Below are positions 16,680-22,836 of a stretch of 22,836 nucleotides of DNA, one piece after another (position 1 is the stretch's first letter; the number at the start of each line of letters is the position of its first letter). The notes under the pieces were generated by a model. It was not told the DNA's origin and did not search any database. It was given only the letters and a program-made list of their open reading frames with translations. Source of the DNA: CAYPZL01 sp964415045 (GTDB taxonomy: Bacteria > Planctomycetota > Phycisphaerae > Sedimentisphaerales > Anaerobacaceae); contig CAYPZL010000086.1 in NCBI GenBank assembly GCA_964415045.1, positions 1 through 22,836 on the forward strand, given 5' to 3'. A program made the position numbers and the translations under genes.

Positions 16680-17447
16680 TCACACGCGAGTGGGCTGTGC
16701 GGCGGCAGCGTTGACCCGGGCGATCAGGCCGGGCAGTTCGGAGAGGTCGCGTATTCTCCAGGCGCCCGGCGGGGTTGGTTTTCCGGCGTTCGTGTAGGCG
16801 TCCTTGAGAACGGCCATCATGCCGCTTTGCAACGCCGGCTCGATATCCTTATCGATGCGGTCGCCGACGAACATAACGTTCTCCAGGGCCGCCCCGATCC
16901 GCTCGGCGGCGATGCGAAAAATCTCCAGATGAGGTTTGCGAAAGGCAAACTCGTAGGAGTACAGCCGCACCGAGAAATACTCCAGGATACCGGCCCGCCG
17001 CAAATGCCTTTCCAGCGACTCGCGATTGACGAAGGTATTGGAAACGATGCCGAGCCTGAGTCCGAGCTGCTTGAGCGAGTTCAGGGTCTCTCTGACGTTG
17101 TGCTCGACGTCGGCGAGCTTGCTCAGCGGCTCGTACCACGACCAGGCGAATTGCTCCCACTGCCGGGGCGAGAGCTGGATCCCCTGGCGGTGTCCGACCT
17201 GCTGCAGGAAGCTCAGGGCGTCGAAGTCCCGTCCGGCCAGGTCGGACCGCAACTGGCGCACGCGCAACCGAACGAGATTGCGACAGGCGTACCAGGCGAA
17301 GCTGCCGACCGGCTGGCCGTGCTTCTTCAGAAAATGGTACGAAGACCGGGCGCCCCGAAGGAAAACCGCGGTCGTGCTGATCCGCCCGAAATTCAGTAGC
17401 GTATCGCCCAGGTCGAAAAGCACCGCTTTGATTTCCTGATGGGCCAT
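16680..17447 (-). CDS. HAD-family hydrolase
   Basis: The product is a 255-residue haloacid dehalogenase superfamily protein, probably a phosphatase of a small metabolite. Motif I is VLFDLGDTL with nucleophile Asp12; motif II is the Ser of IVSNT; motif III is the Lys of FRKPH; motif IV is GDRIDKD. The helical cap lies between motifs I and II (about residues 20-100), as in type C1 enzymes. Motif I reads DLGDT, not DLDGT, so the usual general acid two residues after the nucleophile is Gly; such variants are common, and some are poor phosphatases. The start at 17447 has AGGAG 8 bases upstream and lies 27 bases after the synthase-like gene. The substrate is unknown. Confidence 0.85.
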   Translation of the reverse strand: MAHQEIKAVLFDLGDTLLNFGRISTTAVFLRGARSSYHFLKKHGQPVGSFAWYACRNLVRLRVRQLRSDLAGRDFDALSFLQQVGHRQGIQLSPRQWEQFAWSWYEPLSKLADVEHNVRETLNSLKQLGLRLGIVSNTFVNRESLERHLRRAGILEYFSVRLYSYEFAFRKPHLEIFRIAAERIGAALENVMFVGDRIDKDIEPALQSGMMAVLKDAYTNAGKPTPPGAWRIRDLSELPGLIARVNAAAAQPTRV

Positions 17448-17474
17448 TCTGGCTCTCCTGAAGCCGAAGGGTTC

Positions 17475-18806
17475 CTATTGCCTTCGCGCCGGGACCCCGT
17501 CGGCGAAGGCTTCGCGCACCCACCCGTGCATTTCGTCATCGGAGATCATCGAGACGCGGTCGGCGGCGTACTCCGCGTCGATCCGGTCCTTGATCTTCGT
17601 AATCCGGGCATCGTGTTTGGGTATGACGATGTCGTAGCGGGCCTCGACCCAGTGTTTGATGCCGGCGGCGCCCGTCTTGTCCGTGATGGCGACACCGACG
17701 GGACGATGGAGCAGCTTCTCGGTGTCGAAGCAGTTGTAGATTTCCTCGTTCTTGAGCAGTCCGTCGGCGTGAATGCCGGCCCGCGTCACGTTGAAATCGC
17801 TTCCGACCAGCGGATAGTTACGTGCGATCTCCAGGTTCAGCTCTTTGCGGGCGTAGTCGGCCAGCTCCGTGATGGCGGCGTAGTTGACGCCTTCGGTCAT
17901 CCCCTTGAGCTGCGCGTGCTCGACGACGAGGGCCTCCAGAGGCGGATTGCCCGTGCGCTCGCCACAGCCGAAGATGGCGGCGTTGGCGGCGCTGCAGCCG
18001 TAAAGCCAGGCGGTGGAAGCGTCCACGAGCACCTTGTGGAAATCGTTGTGTCCGTGCCATTCGAGCTGTTCGGGCGGCACGCCGATTTGACGCAGGCCGT
18101 GGATCAGCTTGGGCACGCTGCGCGGCACGGCCACCCCGGCCCAGGGCAGGCCGAAACCGAGCGTGTCGCACAGGCGAATCTTCACCGGCTGGCTGTATTC
18201 TTCGGAAATCTTCATCAACTCGGCGGCAAAGGGCAGGACGAAGCCTTCATAGTCGGCCCGCGTGATGTCCTCGAAATGGCAGCGCGGCAGCACTCCGCTG
18301 TCCAGGGCGGCCCGGGCGATGTCGAGGTAGCCCTGCAACGCCTGCGACCGCGTCTTGCGAAGTTTCAGGAAGATGTGATAGTCGCTGGCCGAGGTGAGAA
18401 TACCCGTCTCGCGCAGACCCATCTGGGAAACCAGCTTGAAATCGGCGGCCACCGCGCGAATCCAGCCCGTGATCTCCGGATATTCGTACCCGCGCTCCTG
18501 GCACAGCTCGACGGCCTTTCGGTCCTTCTCGGAATAGAGGAAGAACTCGCACTGCCGGATCAGGCCGGTGCCCCCGTCGATCTCGTGCAGCAGGTCGTAG
18601 ATGCGTAGGATCTGCTCCGGCGTGTAGGGCGGGCGGGCTTGCTGCCCGTCGCGAAACGTCGTGTCGGTAATCCAGATGTGCTCCGGAATCTCGTATTCCA
18701 CCTTCTGACCGTCGAACACGACCTTCGGAAACTCGCTGTAGGGAAACACATCCCGGTAAAGGTTCGGTCGATCTACATCCACGAGCTTGTGATTCATATT
18801 TGTCAT
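17475..18806 (-). CDS. LeuA/HMGL-family acyltransferase or lyase (isopropylmalate/homocitrate synthase-like)
   Basis: The product is a 443-residue DRE-TIM metallolyase. The N-terminal motif is TDTTFRDGQQ (Arg52, Asp53), the metal-binding HGHND is at about residue 251, and CGERTGNPPLEA at about 279 matches the GxGxRxGN loop. These bind a divalent metal and enolise acetyl-CoA or a related substrate in isopropylmalate, homocitrate and Re-citrate synthases and in HMG-CoA lyase. Gln replaces the Glu of the synthase motif RDGEQ, as in HMG-CoA lyase. The protein lacks the 120-residue LeuA regulatory domain, so feedback by leucine through it is unlikely. Which reaction it performs cannot be decided; Re-citrate synthase is one real option. 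The start at 18806 has GGAGA 7 bases upstream; the frame runs on through the tRNA gene and must not be extended. Confidence 0.8.
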   Translation of the reverse strand: MTNMNHKLVDVDRPNLYRDVFPYSEFPKVVFDGQKVEYEIPEHIWITDTTFRDGQQARPPYTPEQILRIYDLLHEIDGGTGLIRQCEFFLYSEKDRKAVELCQERGYEYPEITGWIRAVAADFKLVSQMGLRETGILTSASDYHIFLKLRKTRSQALQGYLDIARAALDSGVLPRCHFEDITRADYEGFVLPFAAELMKISEEYSQPVKIRLCDTLGFGLPWAGVAVPRSVPKLIHGLRQIGVPPEQLEWHGHNDFHKVLVDASTAWLYGCSAANAAIFGCGERTGNPPLEALVVEHAQLKGMTEGVNYAAITELADYARKELNLEIARNYPLVGSDFNVTRAGIHADGLLKNEEIYNCFDTEKLLHRPVGVAITDKTGAAGIKHWVEARYDIVIPKHDARITKIKDRIDAEYAADRVSMISDDEMHGWVREAFADGVPARRQ

Positions 18807-18892
18807 GTCGTATCTCCAAAAGTGTTTCAGCGCCGTCGGGGCGACGTCGCAGGCCAGTGCCCCGATGTCGCGCCGCCGAGGCGATTCGCCCA

Positions 18893-18975
18893 TAGCCGAG
18901 GTGGGATTCGAACCCACACGCCCTTGCGGGCAGGGGATTTTAAGTCCCCAGCGTCTGCCATTCCGCCACTCGGCC
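18893..18975 (-). tRNA. tRNA-Leu (anticodon UAA)
   Basis: The minus strand folds into a class II tRNA. The acceptor stem GGCCGAG pairs with CTCGGCT (the first pair a G-U wobble), followed by discriminator A. The D-arm region has TGGCGGAATGGCAGACGC, typical of tRNA-Leu; the anticodon loop CTTAAAA gives UAA, reading UUA/UUG codons. A long variable arm (CCCGCAAGGG) and the T-arm GTGGGTTCGAATCCCAC follow. CCA is not encoded. A possible -10 (TATAAC, minus strand at 19026-19021) lies about 45 bases upstream. The LeuA-like gene starts 86 bases downstream with no terminator between them. Confidence 0.95.
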
Positions 18976-19305
18976 AAATCCTTGTGTTACATTGACTTAC
19001 AATCGATTCAGAGCAGAGCCGTTATAGTCCGGACACAATCAAGACACCCCTTTCGGCGTTGACCCAGCCTATCCAGCCCCCTACGTTCCGACGGCGGCAT
19101 TATACGCCCAAGACCCCGTCGATCCAAGGGAAAAACGCCCGACCTGGCAGGTCAACCGGTTCACCTCCGGAATCGAATCTCCGTTGGACGATAAGGTCTA
19201 CCCGGTTGCGGGTTACGTGCGACAGGGCCGTCCGGTTCGCGATCGGGTACTCTTGACACCGCCGCGGCCGGTGGCAGGCCGTGGATCGGCAGCAGTGGCG
19301 TTTCC
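18976..19305. other. Gap with no supported gene
   Basis: This 330-base stretch separates the permease stop from the tRNA. It holds the probable tRNA promoter near 19021-19026. I find no coding signal; the short open frames here are Arg/Pro-rich and lack ribosome binding sites. A 5-bp stem (CGGCC/GGCCG) near 19263-19279 is too weak to call a terminator. Confidence 0.5.
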
Positions 19306-20574
19306 TCATTCATGCCGCAAGGCAATGATGGGATCGACTCCGGCGGCGTGCATGGCGGGATAGAGTCCGAAAATAATGCCGATAGAGATACTGATAGACA
19401 GGGGCAGCAGGATGCCCTCCCAGGTGAGGATCGTGGTCATACCCGAGAAGTGCGTGATGAGGTGCGGAATGAGGGCGCCGATGCCCAGGCCGATCAGGCC
19501 GCCGGTGGTGGAGAGGACGACCGTCTCGATGAGGAACTGGCTGATGATCTGGCGTCGCTTGGCGCCGATCGCGCGGCGGATGCCGATCTCCCGCGTGCGC
19601 TCGGTCACCGAGGCCAGCATGATGTTCATGATCCCGATGCCGCCCACCAGCAGGCTGATGCCGGCGATCGATCCCAGGACGATATTGAAGCGCCGCTTGA
19701 TGGCCTGTCCCTCGCGCAACAGCGCCAGAGGCACGTGGATCACGTAGTCCTTCTTCTTGTGGAACCGGGTCAGCATCGCCTCAATCGCCTTGGCGGTCGC
19801 CTCGACGTGTTCGGTGGCATCCACCCGGGCGATGATCTGATGGAGCTGAACGCTTTCGGCGCTGAAGGACCCGGACGCCATGCGCACGTGCAGGTCCCCG
19901 TAGTAGGCGCGGGCCATCTCGAGGGGGAGGTAAACATCGACCTCCTCATCCGGCATCTGGATACTGCCCGCCTGGCCCCCCTCGCTGCGCACGATGCCGA
20001 TGACCTCGAAACTGTTGCCCCCGATGCGAATCGCCTGGCCGACGGTTCGCTCGGTGGCCAGGAGCTTGCGCGCCCCGAACTCGGTGAGGACCGCCACGGG
20101 GCTCATGCGCGTCTTGTCGGAGGGCAGTATCACGCGCCCGGCCAGGACCTCTCTGGGAACCAGGTCGAACCATTCGGGCGTGGTCCCGACCACGCGCAGC
20201 TCGATGGACCGCCCGTGCAGCCCGGCGTCCTGGCGCGTCGACTTGACCGGCGCGGTGCCCTCGATCGTCTTAAGACCCTGGGCGATGCGTGCGTGGTCGT
20301 CGTAGGTCAGGCCGTACATGCTCACGAACGAGCGCATCATGCTCGCCTTTTCTTCCTGGGCCGGTTTGAGCGACGAGATCAGGATGTTCGTGCTGCCCAG
20401 CTTCTTGATCTGCTCGATCGCTTCCTTGCTCGCCCCTTCGCCCACCGAGAGCATCGCCACGACGCTGCCGACCCCGAAGACAACACCCAGCATCGTCAGG
20501 AAGGACCTGAGCTTGTGGAGCAGCAGGTTCTCAAGCCCCGATCCGATACTGCGGAAAAAGCGAGTGCCTCTCAC
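19306..20574 (-). CDS. MacB-like ABC transporter permease
   Basis: The product is a 422-residue inner-membrane protein of the MacB/FtsX type. A first membrane helix (LRSFLTMLGVVFGVGSVVAML, about residues 22-42) is followed by the large periplasmic MacB-type domain to about residue 280. Three helices complete the FtsX domain; the hallmark VTERTREIGIRRAIGAKRRQI lies after the second helix. In MacAB-type machines this protein couples ATP hydrolysis in the cytoplasm to periplasmic pumping. Here there is no fused ATPase domain, so a separate ATPase is needed, and none is encoded in this window. The GTG start at 20574 is chosen for GGAGGA 6 bases upstream. It follows the adaptor gene by 56 bases and is probably cotranscribed with it. 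The substrate is unknown. Confidence 0.9.
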   Translation of the reverse strand: MRGTRFFRSIGSGLENLLLHKLRSFLTMLGVVFGVGSVVAMLSVGEGASKEAIEQIKKLGSTNILISSLKPAQEEKASMMRSFVSMYGLTYDDHARIAQGLKTIEGTAPVKSTRQDAGLHGRSIELRVVGTTPEWFDLVPREVLAGRVILPSDKTRMSPVAVLTEFGARKLLATERTVGQAIRIGGNSFEVIGIVRSEGGQAGSIQMPDEEVDVYLPLEMARAYYGDLHVRMASGSFSAESVQLHQIIARVDATEHVEATAKAIEAMLTRFHKKKDYVIHVPLALLREGQAIKRRFNIVLGSIAGISLLVGGIGIMNIMLASVTERTREIGIRRAIGAKRRQIISQFLIETVVLSTTGGLIGLGIGALIPHLITHFSGMTTILTWEGILLPLSISISIGIIFGLYPAMHAAGVDPIIALRHE

Positions 20575-20630
20575 GATGTGTCCTCCACGTTCACTGCCCC
20601 GGCGGCTCCCATGCGGAAAGGCCGCGTCAT

Positions 20631-22466
20631 TTACGGGCTCTCCTCCATCTTCTCCTGGAAGAACTTCATGCGATCTTCCGCCGACATGTTCTTGAGCTGT
20701 TCCTTTTCTTCCTCGGACAGATTCTGCACTATTTTTTGCATTTTCTCGATGCGTTTCTTTTGCTCAGGTGTGAGGTTCATGGGCCCCCGGGGGCCCTGCC
20801 CCTGGGGTGCGCCCGCGGCTTCCTTGCCTTCCGGCCCGCCCGGTTTGGGGGCCGGTGCGGCCGGGGTCTTCGCCGAGATCTTGAGCTGGTCGCGAACTTT
20901 CTGCCCCATACCGTCGGAGGCGGCTTCCAGGGTAGAGGACTCGGCGCCCTCGGCGCCGGACGCCGCTTCGACCGAAGCCTGATCCAGGGGCGGTGCCAAC
21001 AATACGGCTACGCCTTCCTCCAGACCTTCCTTCACGTGGACCATACGGTTATTGTCCAGACCGATCTTGATCTTGCGCGCCACGGGTTCGCCGCCTTCCA
21101 GGACGTAGACGGTGGGAACGCCGCCGACGTTGAGAACGGTCTGGACGGGCACATACACGGCATTCTCATGCTGGGCAACGATGATCTCGGCCCGACAGCT
21201 CATACCCGTGCGGAGCACGGAGCCGTCGGTCTGCAGATCGACCTCGGCCTTGTAGACTTTCAAGTCCGGGGCCAGAGGCATGCTCGCGTTGGGCAGAGGG
21301 GCGATATGCCTGACGGTGCCGAAGAAGCTCTGTCCCGGCAAAGCATCCAGCGTGATAATCGCCGGTAGCTCAGGCTTGACCTTGTGCAGATTCACCTCGT
21401 GCACGTTCACCTCGGCCAAAACCGAGTCGGTCTTGGGCAGATAGATCAACTCCTGGCGCTCGTGCACCTCCTGGCCCTCATCCAACGGTTCCTTGTTCAT
21501 AAAAGGGTTGCTCTGGACACTGGTGGCGTAGACGACGAGGCCGTCGGCCGGGGCCTTGATCCGGCACTTCTCAATCTGCTCGATGATTTTGTCCAGCTTG
21601 CTCTGCTGACGCTTATACTCGGCGTCCCTGGCATTGAGCCGGGCCCGGGCCTGCGCATTATTCGCATTGGCCTTGCGCAGCGTTCGCTCCATCGCCATCT
21701 CGGCCTGATTCACGTCGCTCGTCAACTGCGCGATTTGCCGTTCGTAGGTGAATTTCTTCAGAATCCGCAGACTGGTTTGGCTTCTTTCCAGCTCAAGCCG
21801 CTTGCGCCGGACTTGCAGCTTGTCCGCCATGTACTCTGTCTCCGAGATATACTTCTCTTCGAAGAGCCGGCTGGACCATTCGTTGACATCCTCGGCGCGT
21901 CGCAGCTCTTCCTCGGCCAGACTGATCTGCGCGTCCAGTTCCGTAACGTCCTTGGCGAACAGGCCGTCGTCGGCAGTGTATTGCTCCAGGTCCTGCCGGG
22001 CAAACTCCAGCGTGAGCCTGGCCTGGTCGACGTCACTCTTGCCCTGGTTTTCCGTAATCGCCAGATTCTCCTGGGCGTCCACCAAATCGGCGCTGGCATT
22101 TTGCACTAAGATCTCCTGGTCCACCTTGGAGTCCTTCAGGGAGCTGGAATCCAGCTCCACCAGCAAATCTCCTTTCTTGGCGTGGATCCCCTCGTCCACA
22201 AGGAAGATGATCGACCGGCGTCCCTCAACCTCGTTCTTGATGATGATCTGGTCCTTGGCCTTGATGGTCCCCGACTCGAGCACACTGATGGTCAAGGATC
22301 CGCGCTGGGCGGCAAACGTCGCCAGATTCTCTCCCGGTTCGCTGCCGCCCCTGACCGCTTTGAGCCAGACGGCGGTTGCCCCGACCACCACGACCAGGCC
22401 GACCACACCCACCATTTTAAGTGCTCCGGCCCTCATGCGTCTGGCTTGTGAGCCTCTCTCAGACAT
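20631..22466 (-). CDS. HlyD/MacA-type periplasmic adaptor with LTPEQ tail
   Basis: The product is a 611-residue membrane-fusion protein that would link the permease to an outer-membrane channel. One N-terminal helix (VVGLVVVVGATAVWL, about residues 20-36) anchors it. A biotinyl-lipoyl-like domain (VLESGTIKAKDQIIIKNEVEG and its counterpart KCRIKAPADGLVVYA) flanks a long coiled coil at about 115-320. Beta-barrel and membrane-proximal domains follow (VYVPVQTVL, GLDNNRMVHVKEGLEEG). Unusually, a Pro/Gly-rich linker at about 535-564 leads to a charged helical tail at 565-611 starting LTPEQ, like the LTxxQ motif of Spy/CpxP chaperones. The protein is about 200 residues longer than typical MacA. The start has GAGGTG 7 bases upstream, overlapped by a possible leader frame. 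Confidence 0.9.
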   Translation of the reverse strand: MSERGSQARRMRAGALKMVGVVGLVVVVGATAVWLKAVRGGSEPGENLATFAAQRGSLTISVLESGTIKAKDQIIIKNEVEGRRSIIFLVDEGIHAKKGDLLVELDSSSLKDSKVDQEILVQNASADLVDAQENLAITENQGKSDVDQARLTLEFARQDLEQYTADDGLFAKDVTELDAQISLAEEELRRAEDVNEWSSRLFEEKYISETEYMADKLQVRRKRLELERSQTSLRILKKFTYERQIAQLTSDVNQAEMAMERTLRKANANNAQARARLNARDAEYKRQQSKLDKIIEQIEKCRIKAPADGLVVYATSVQSNPFMNKEPLDEGQEVHERQELIYLPKTDSVLAEVNVHEVNLHKVKPELPAIITLDALPGQSFFGTVRHIAPLPNASMPLAPDLKVYKAEVDLQTDGSVLRTGMSCRAEIIVAQHENAVYVPVQTVLNVGGVPTVYVLEGGEPVARKIKIGLDNNRMVHVKEGLEEGVAVLLAPPLDQASVEAASGAEGAESSTLEAASDGMGQKVRDQLKISAKTPAAPAPKPGGPEGKEAAGAPQGQGPRGPMNLTPEQKKRIEKMQKIVQNLSEEEKEQLKNMSAEDRMKFFQEKMEESP

Positions 22467-22635
22467 TTCCAGTCACCTCAGGCAAAGGATTCCCATCCCT
22501 GTAGATTCTTTGCCTCCCTGCCCTTTGGGGCGCCTGCGCGCCTCGATTCGCACGAGAGGCTCCAACACGGGTGAATCTCCTCCTCCGCTCCCTGTGACGA
22601 GACGCAACCTCAGGAAACGTCTGTCCGCCGTTCAT
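22459..22635 (-). CDS. Possible 58-residue leader ORF before the adaptor
   Basis: An ATG at 22635 has an excellent GAGGAG site 7 bases upstream and lies about 20 bases after a plausible transcription start. The frame ends with TGA at 22459-22461, overlapping the adaptor start by 8 bases, an arrangement that allows coupled translation. The peptide is very basic, rich in Arg, with no signal peptide or known domain; PEV occurs near both ends (FPEVAS, LPEVTG). It may be a coupling leader or an accident of the sequence. Its similarity to known proteins is nil to my eye. Confidence 0.35.
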   Translation of the reverse strand: MNGGQTFPEVASRHRERRRRFTRVGASRANRGAQAPQRAGRQRIYRDGNPLPEVTGNV

Positions 22636-22661
22636 GGCTTTCTCCTCGTAGAACTTCCTGT

Positions 22662-22691
22662 ATTGTATCGCACCCGTGCCTACGAAAGCAA
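22662..22691 (-). promoter_or_regulatory. Candidate promoter for the adaptor-permease operon
   Basis: On the minus strand TTGCTT (22691-22686) and TACAAT (22667-22662) are 18 bases apart. Transcription would start near 22655, just ahead of the leader ORF. The -35 box matches the consensus only in TTG. Nothing else was recognised in 22692-22790. Confidence 0.4.
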
Positions 22692-22790
22692 GGAAAACCT
22701 TTCGTCGCAGCCTGGGAAAAGGCCGTTCGACCTTTCCCCGTGGGCGCACCTGACGTTGATATGGGCGTAGTTTTGCCTTTATGACTGAAC

Positions 22791-22836
22791 TTTTGCAAAA
22801 TGGAGATTAGGCTTACTTTAGGGAGGAAAAATCTCC
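22791..22836. mobile_element. Putative insertion-sequence end (partial)
   Basis: Positions 22791-22815 are the reverse complement of 23-47. After the repeat comes TTTAGGGAGGAAAAATCTCC to the contig end, with AGGGAGG looking like a ribosome binding site that points outward, as expected just before a transposase start. GGAGATT (22802-22808) also pairs with AATCTCC (22830-22836). The contig ends before any coding sequence, so the family cannot be named. Confidence 0.45.

Noticed and set aside
18807..18977. N-terminal extension of the LeuA-like protein to 500 residues
   Set aside because: The extension translates through the tRNA-Leu gene and has no family similarity; the start at 18806 has a good ribosome binding site.
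19312..20982. 556-residue plus-strand open frame opposite the permease and adaptor
   Set aside because: Asp/Gly/His/Arg-rich shadow sequence with no recognisable domain; the opposite strand has clear MacB and HlyD families.
1..22836. Circular element closed by the terminal repeats
   Set aside because: The terminal repeats are inverted, not direct, so they do not overlap as the ends of a circular contig would; no replication or partition gene is present.

Overview
The window looks like one contig from a Planctomycetota genome, most likely of the class Phycisphaerae. The case rests on protein types: a type II-style prepilin with the FTLIELLVVIAVIAIL N-terminus and an AFADGH C-terminal motif, very large secreted proteins built from lamin-tail, LamG and fibronectin-like modules, a GH106-type glycosidase and an SSS-family symporter. 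The DNA is GC-rich by eye, and the AT-rich stretches are mostly promoters and the two contig ends. No rRNA, CRISPR array, phage gene or complete insertion sequence was found.

Layout. Positions 1-47 and 22791-22836 carry a perfect 25-bp inverted repeat whose copies diverge outward, as the two ends of an insertion sequence would. Positions 28-507 are a graveyard of gene fragments: the C-terminus of an MFS sugar porter, a secreted LamG-like protein and a LacI-type regulator. Then come a prepilin (minus strand) and a 1411-residue secreted lamin-tail/CotH protein (plus strand), diverging from a palindromic pair of -10 boxes, followed by an 859-residue secreted LamG protein. A Tat-exported metallophosphoesterase (minus) diverges from a sodium/solute symporter (plus) with a good promoter. 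The rest is on the minus strand: trxA-trxB followed by an internally deleted short-chain dehydrogenase; then, reading in transcription order, tRNA-Leu(UAA), an isopropylmalate/homocitrate synthase-like enzyme, a HAD hydrolase and a GH106-like glycosidase; and finally an HlyD/MacA-type adaptor followed by a MacB-type permease.

How it fits together. The first 9 kb concerns the cell surface and exported proteins. The symporter and the GH106-like enzyme suit a polysaccharide degrader, although they are not in one operon. Thioredoxin and its reductase form a complete redox pair. The adaptor and permease are two of the three parts of a MacAB-like exporter; the ATPase is not in the window. Three palindromic elements (8921-8950, 11808-11917, 13743-13813) lie in gene ends or intergenic gaps; the second and third look like dispersed repeats.

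I do not see a clear new defence or biosynthetic system. The most unusual items are the adaptor's Spy/CpxP-like tail, a lamin-tail domain split by a 200-residue insertion, the dehydrogenase deletion inside the thioredoxin operon, the tRNA-Leu placed just upstream of a LeuA-family gene, and the IS-like contig ends.
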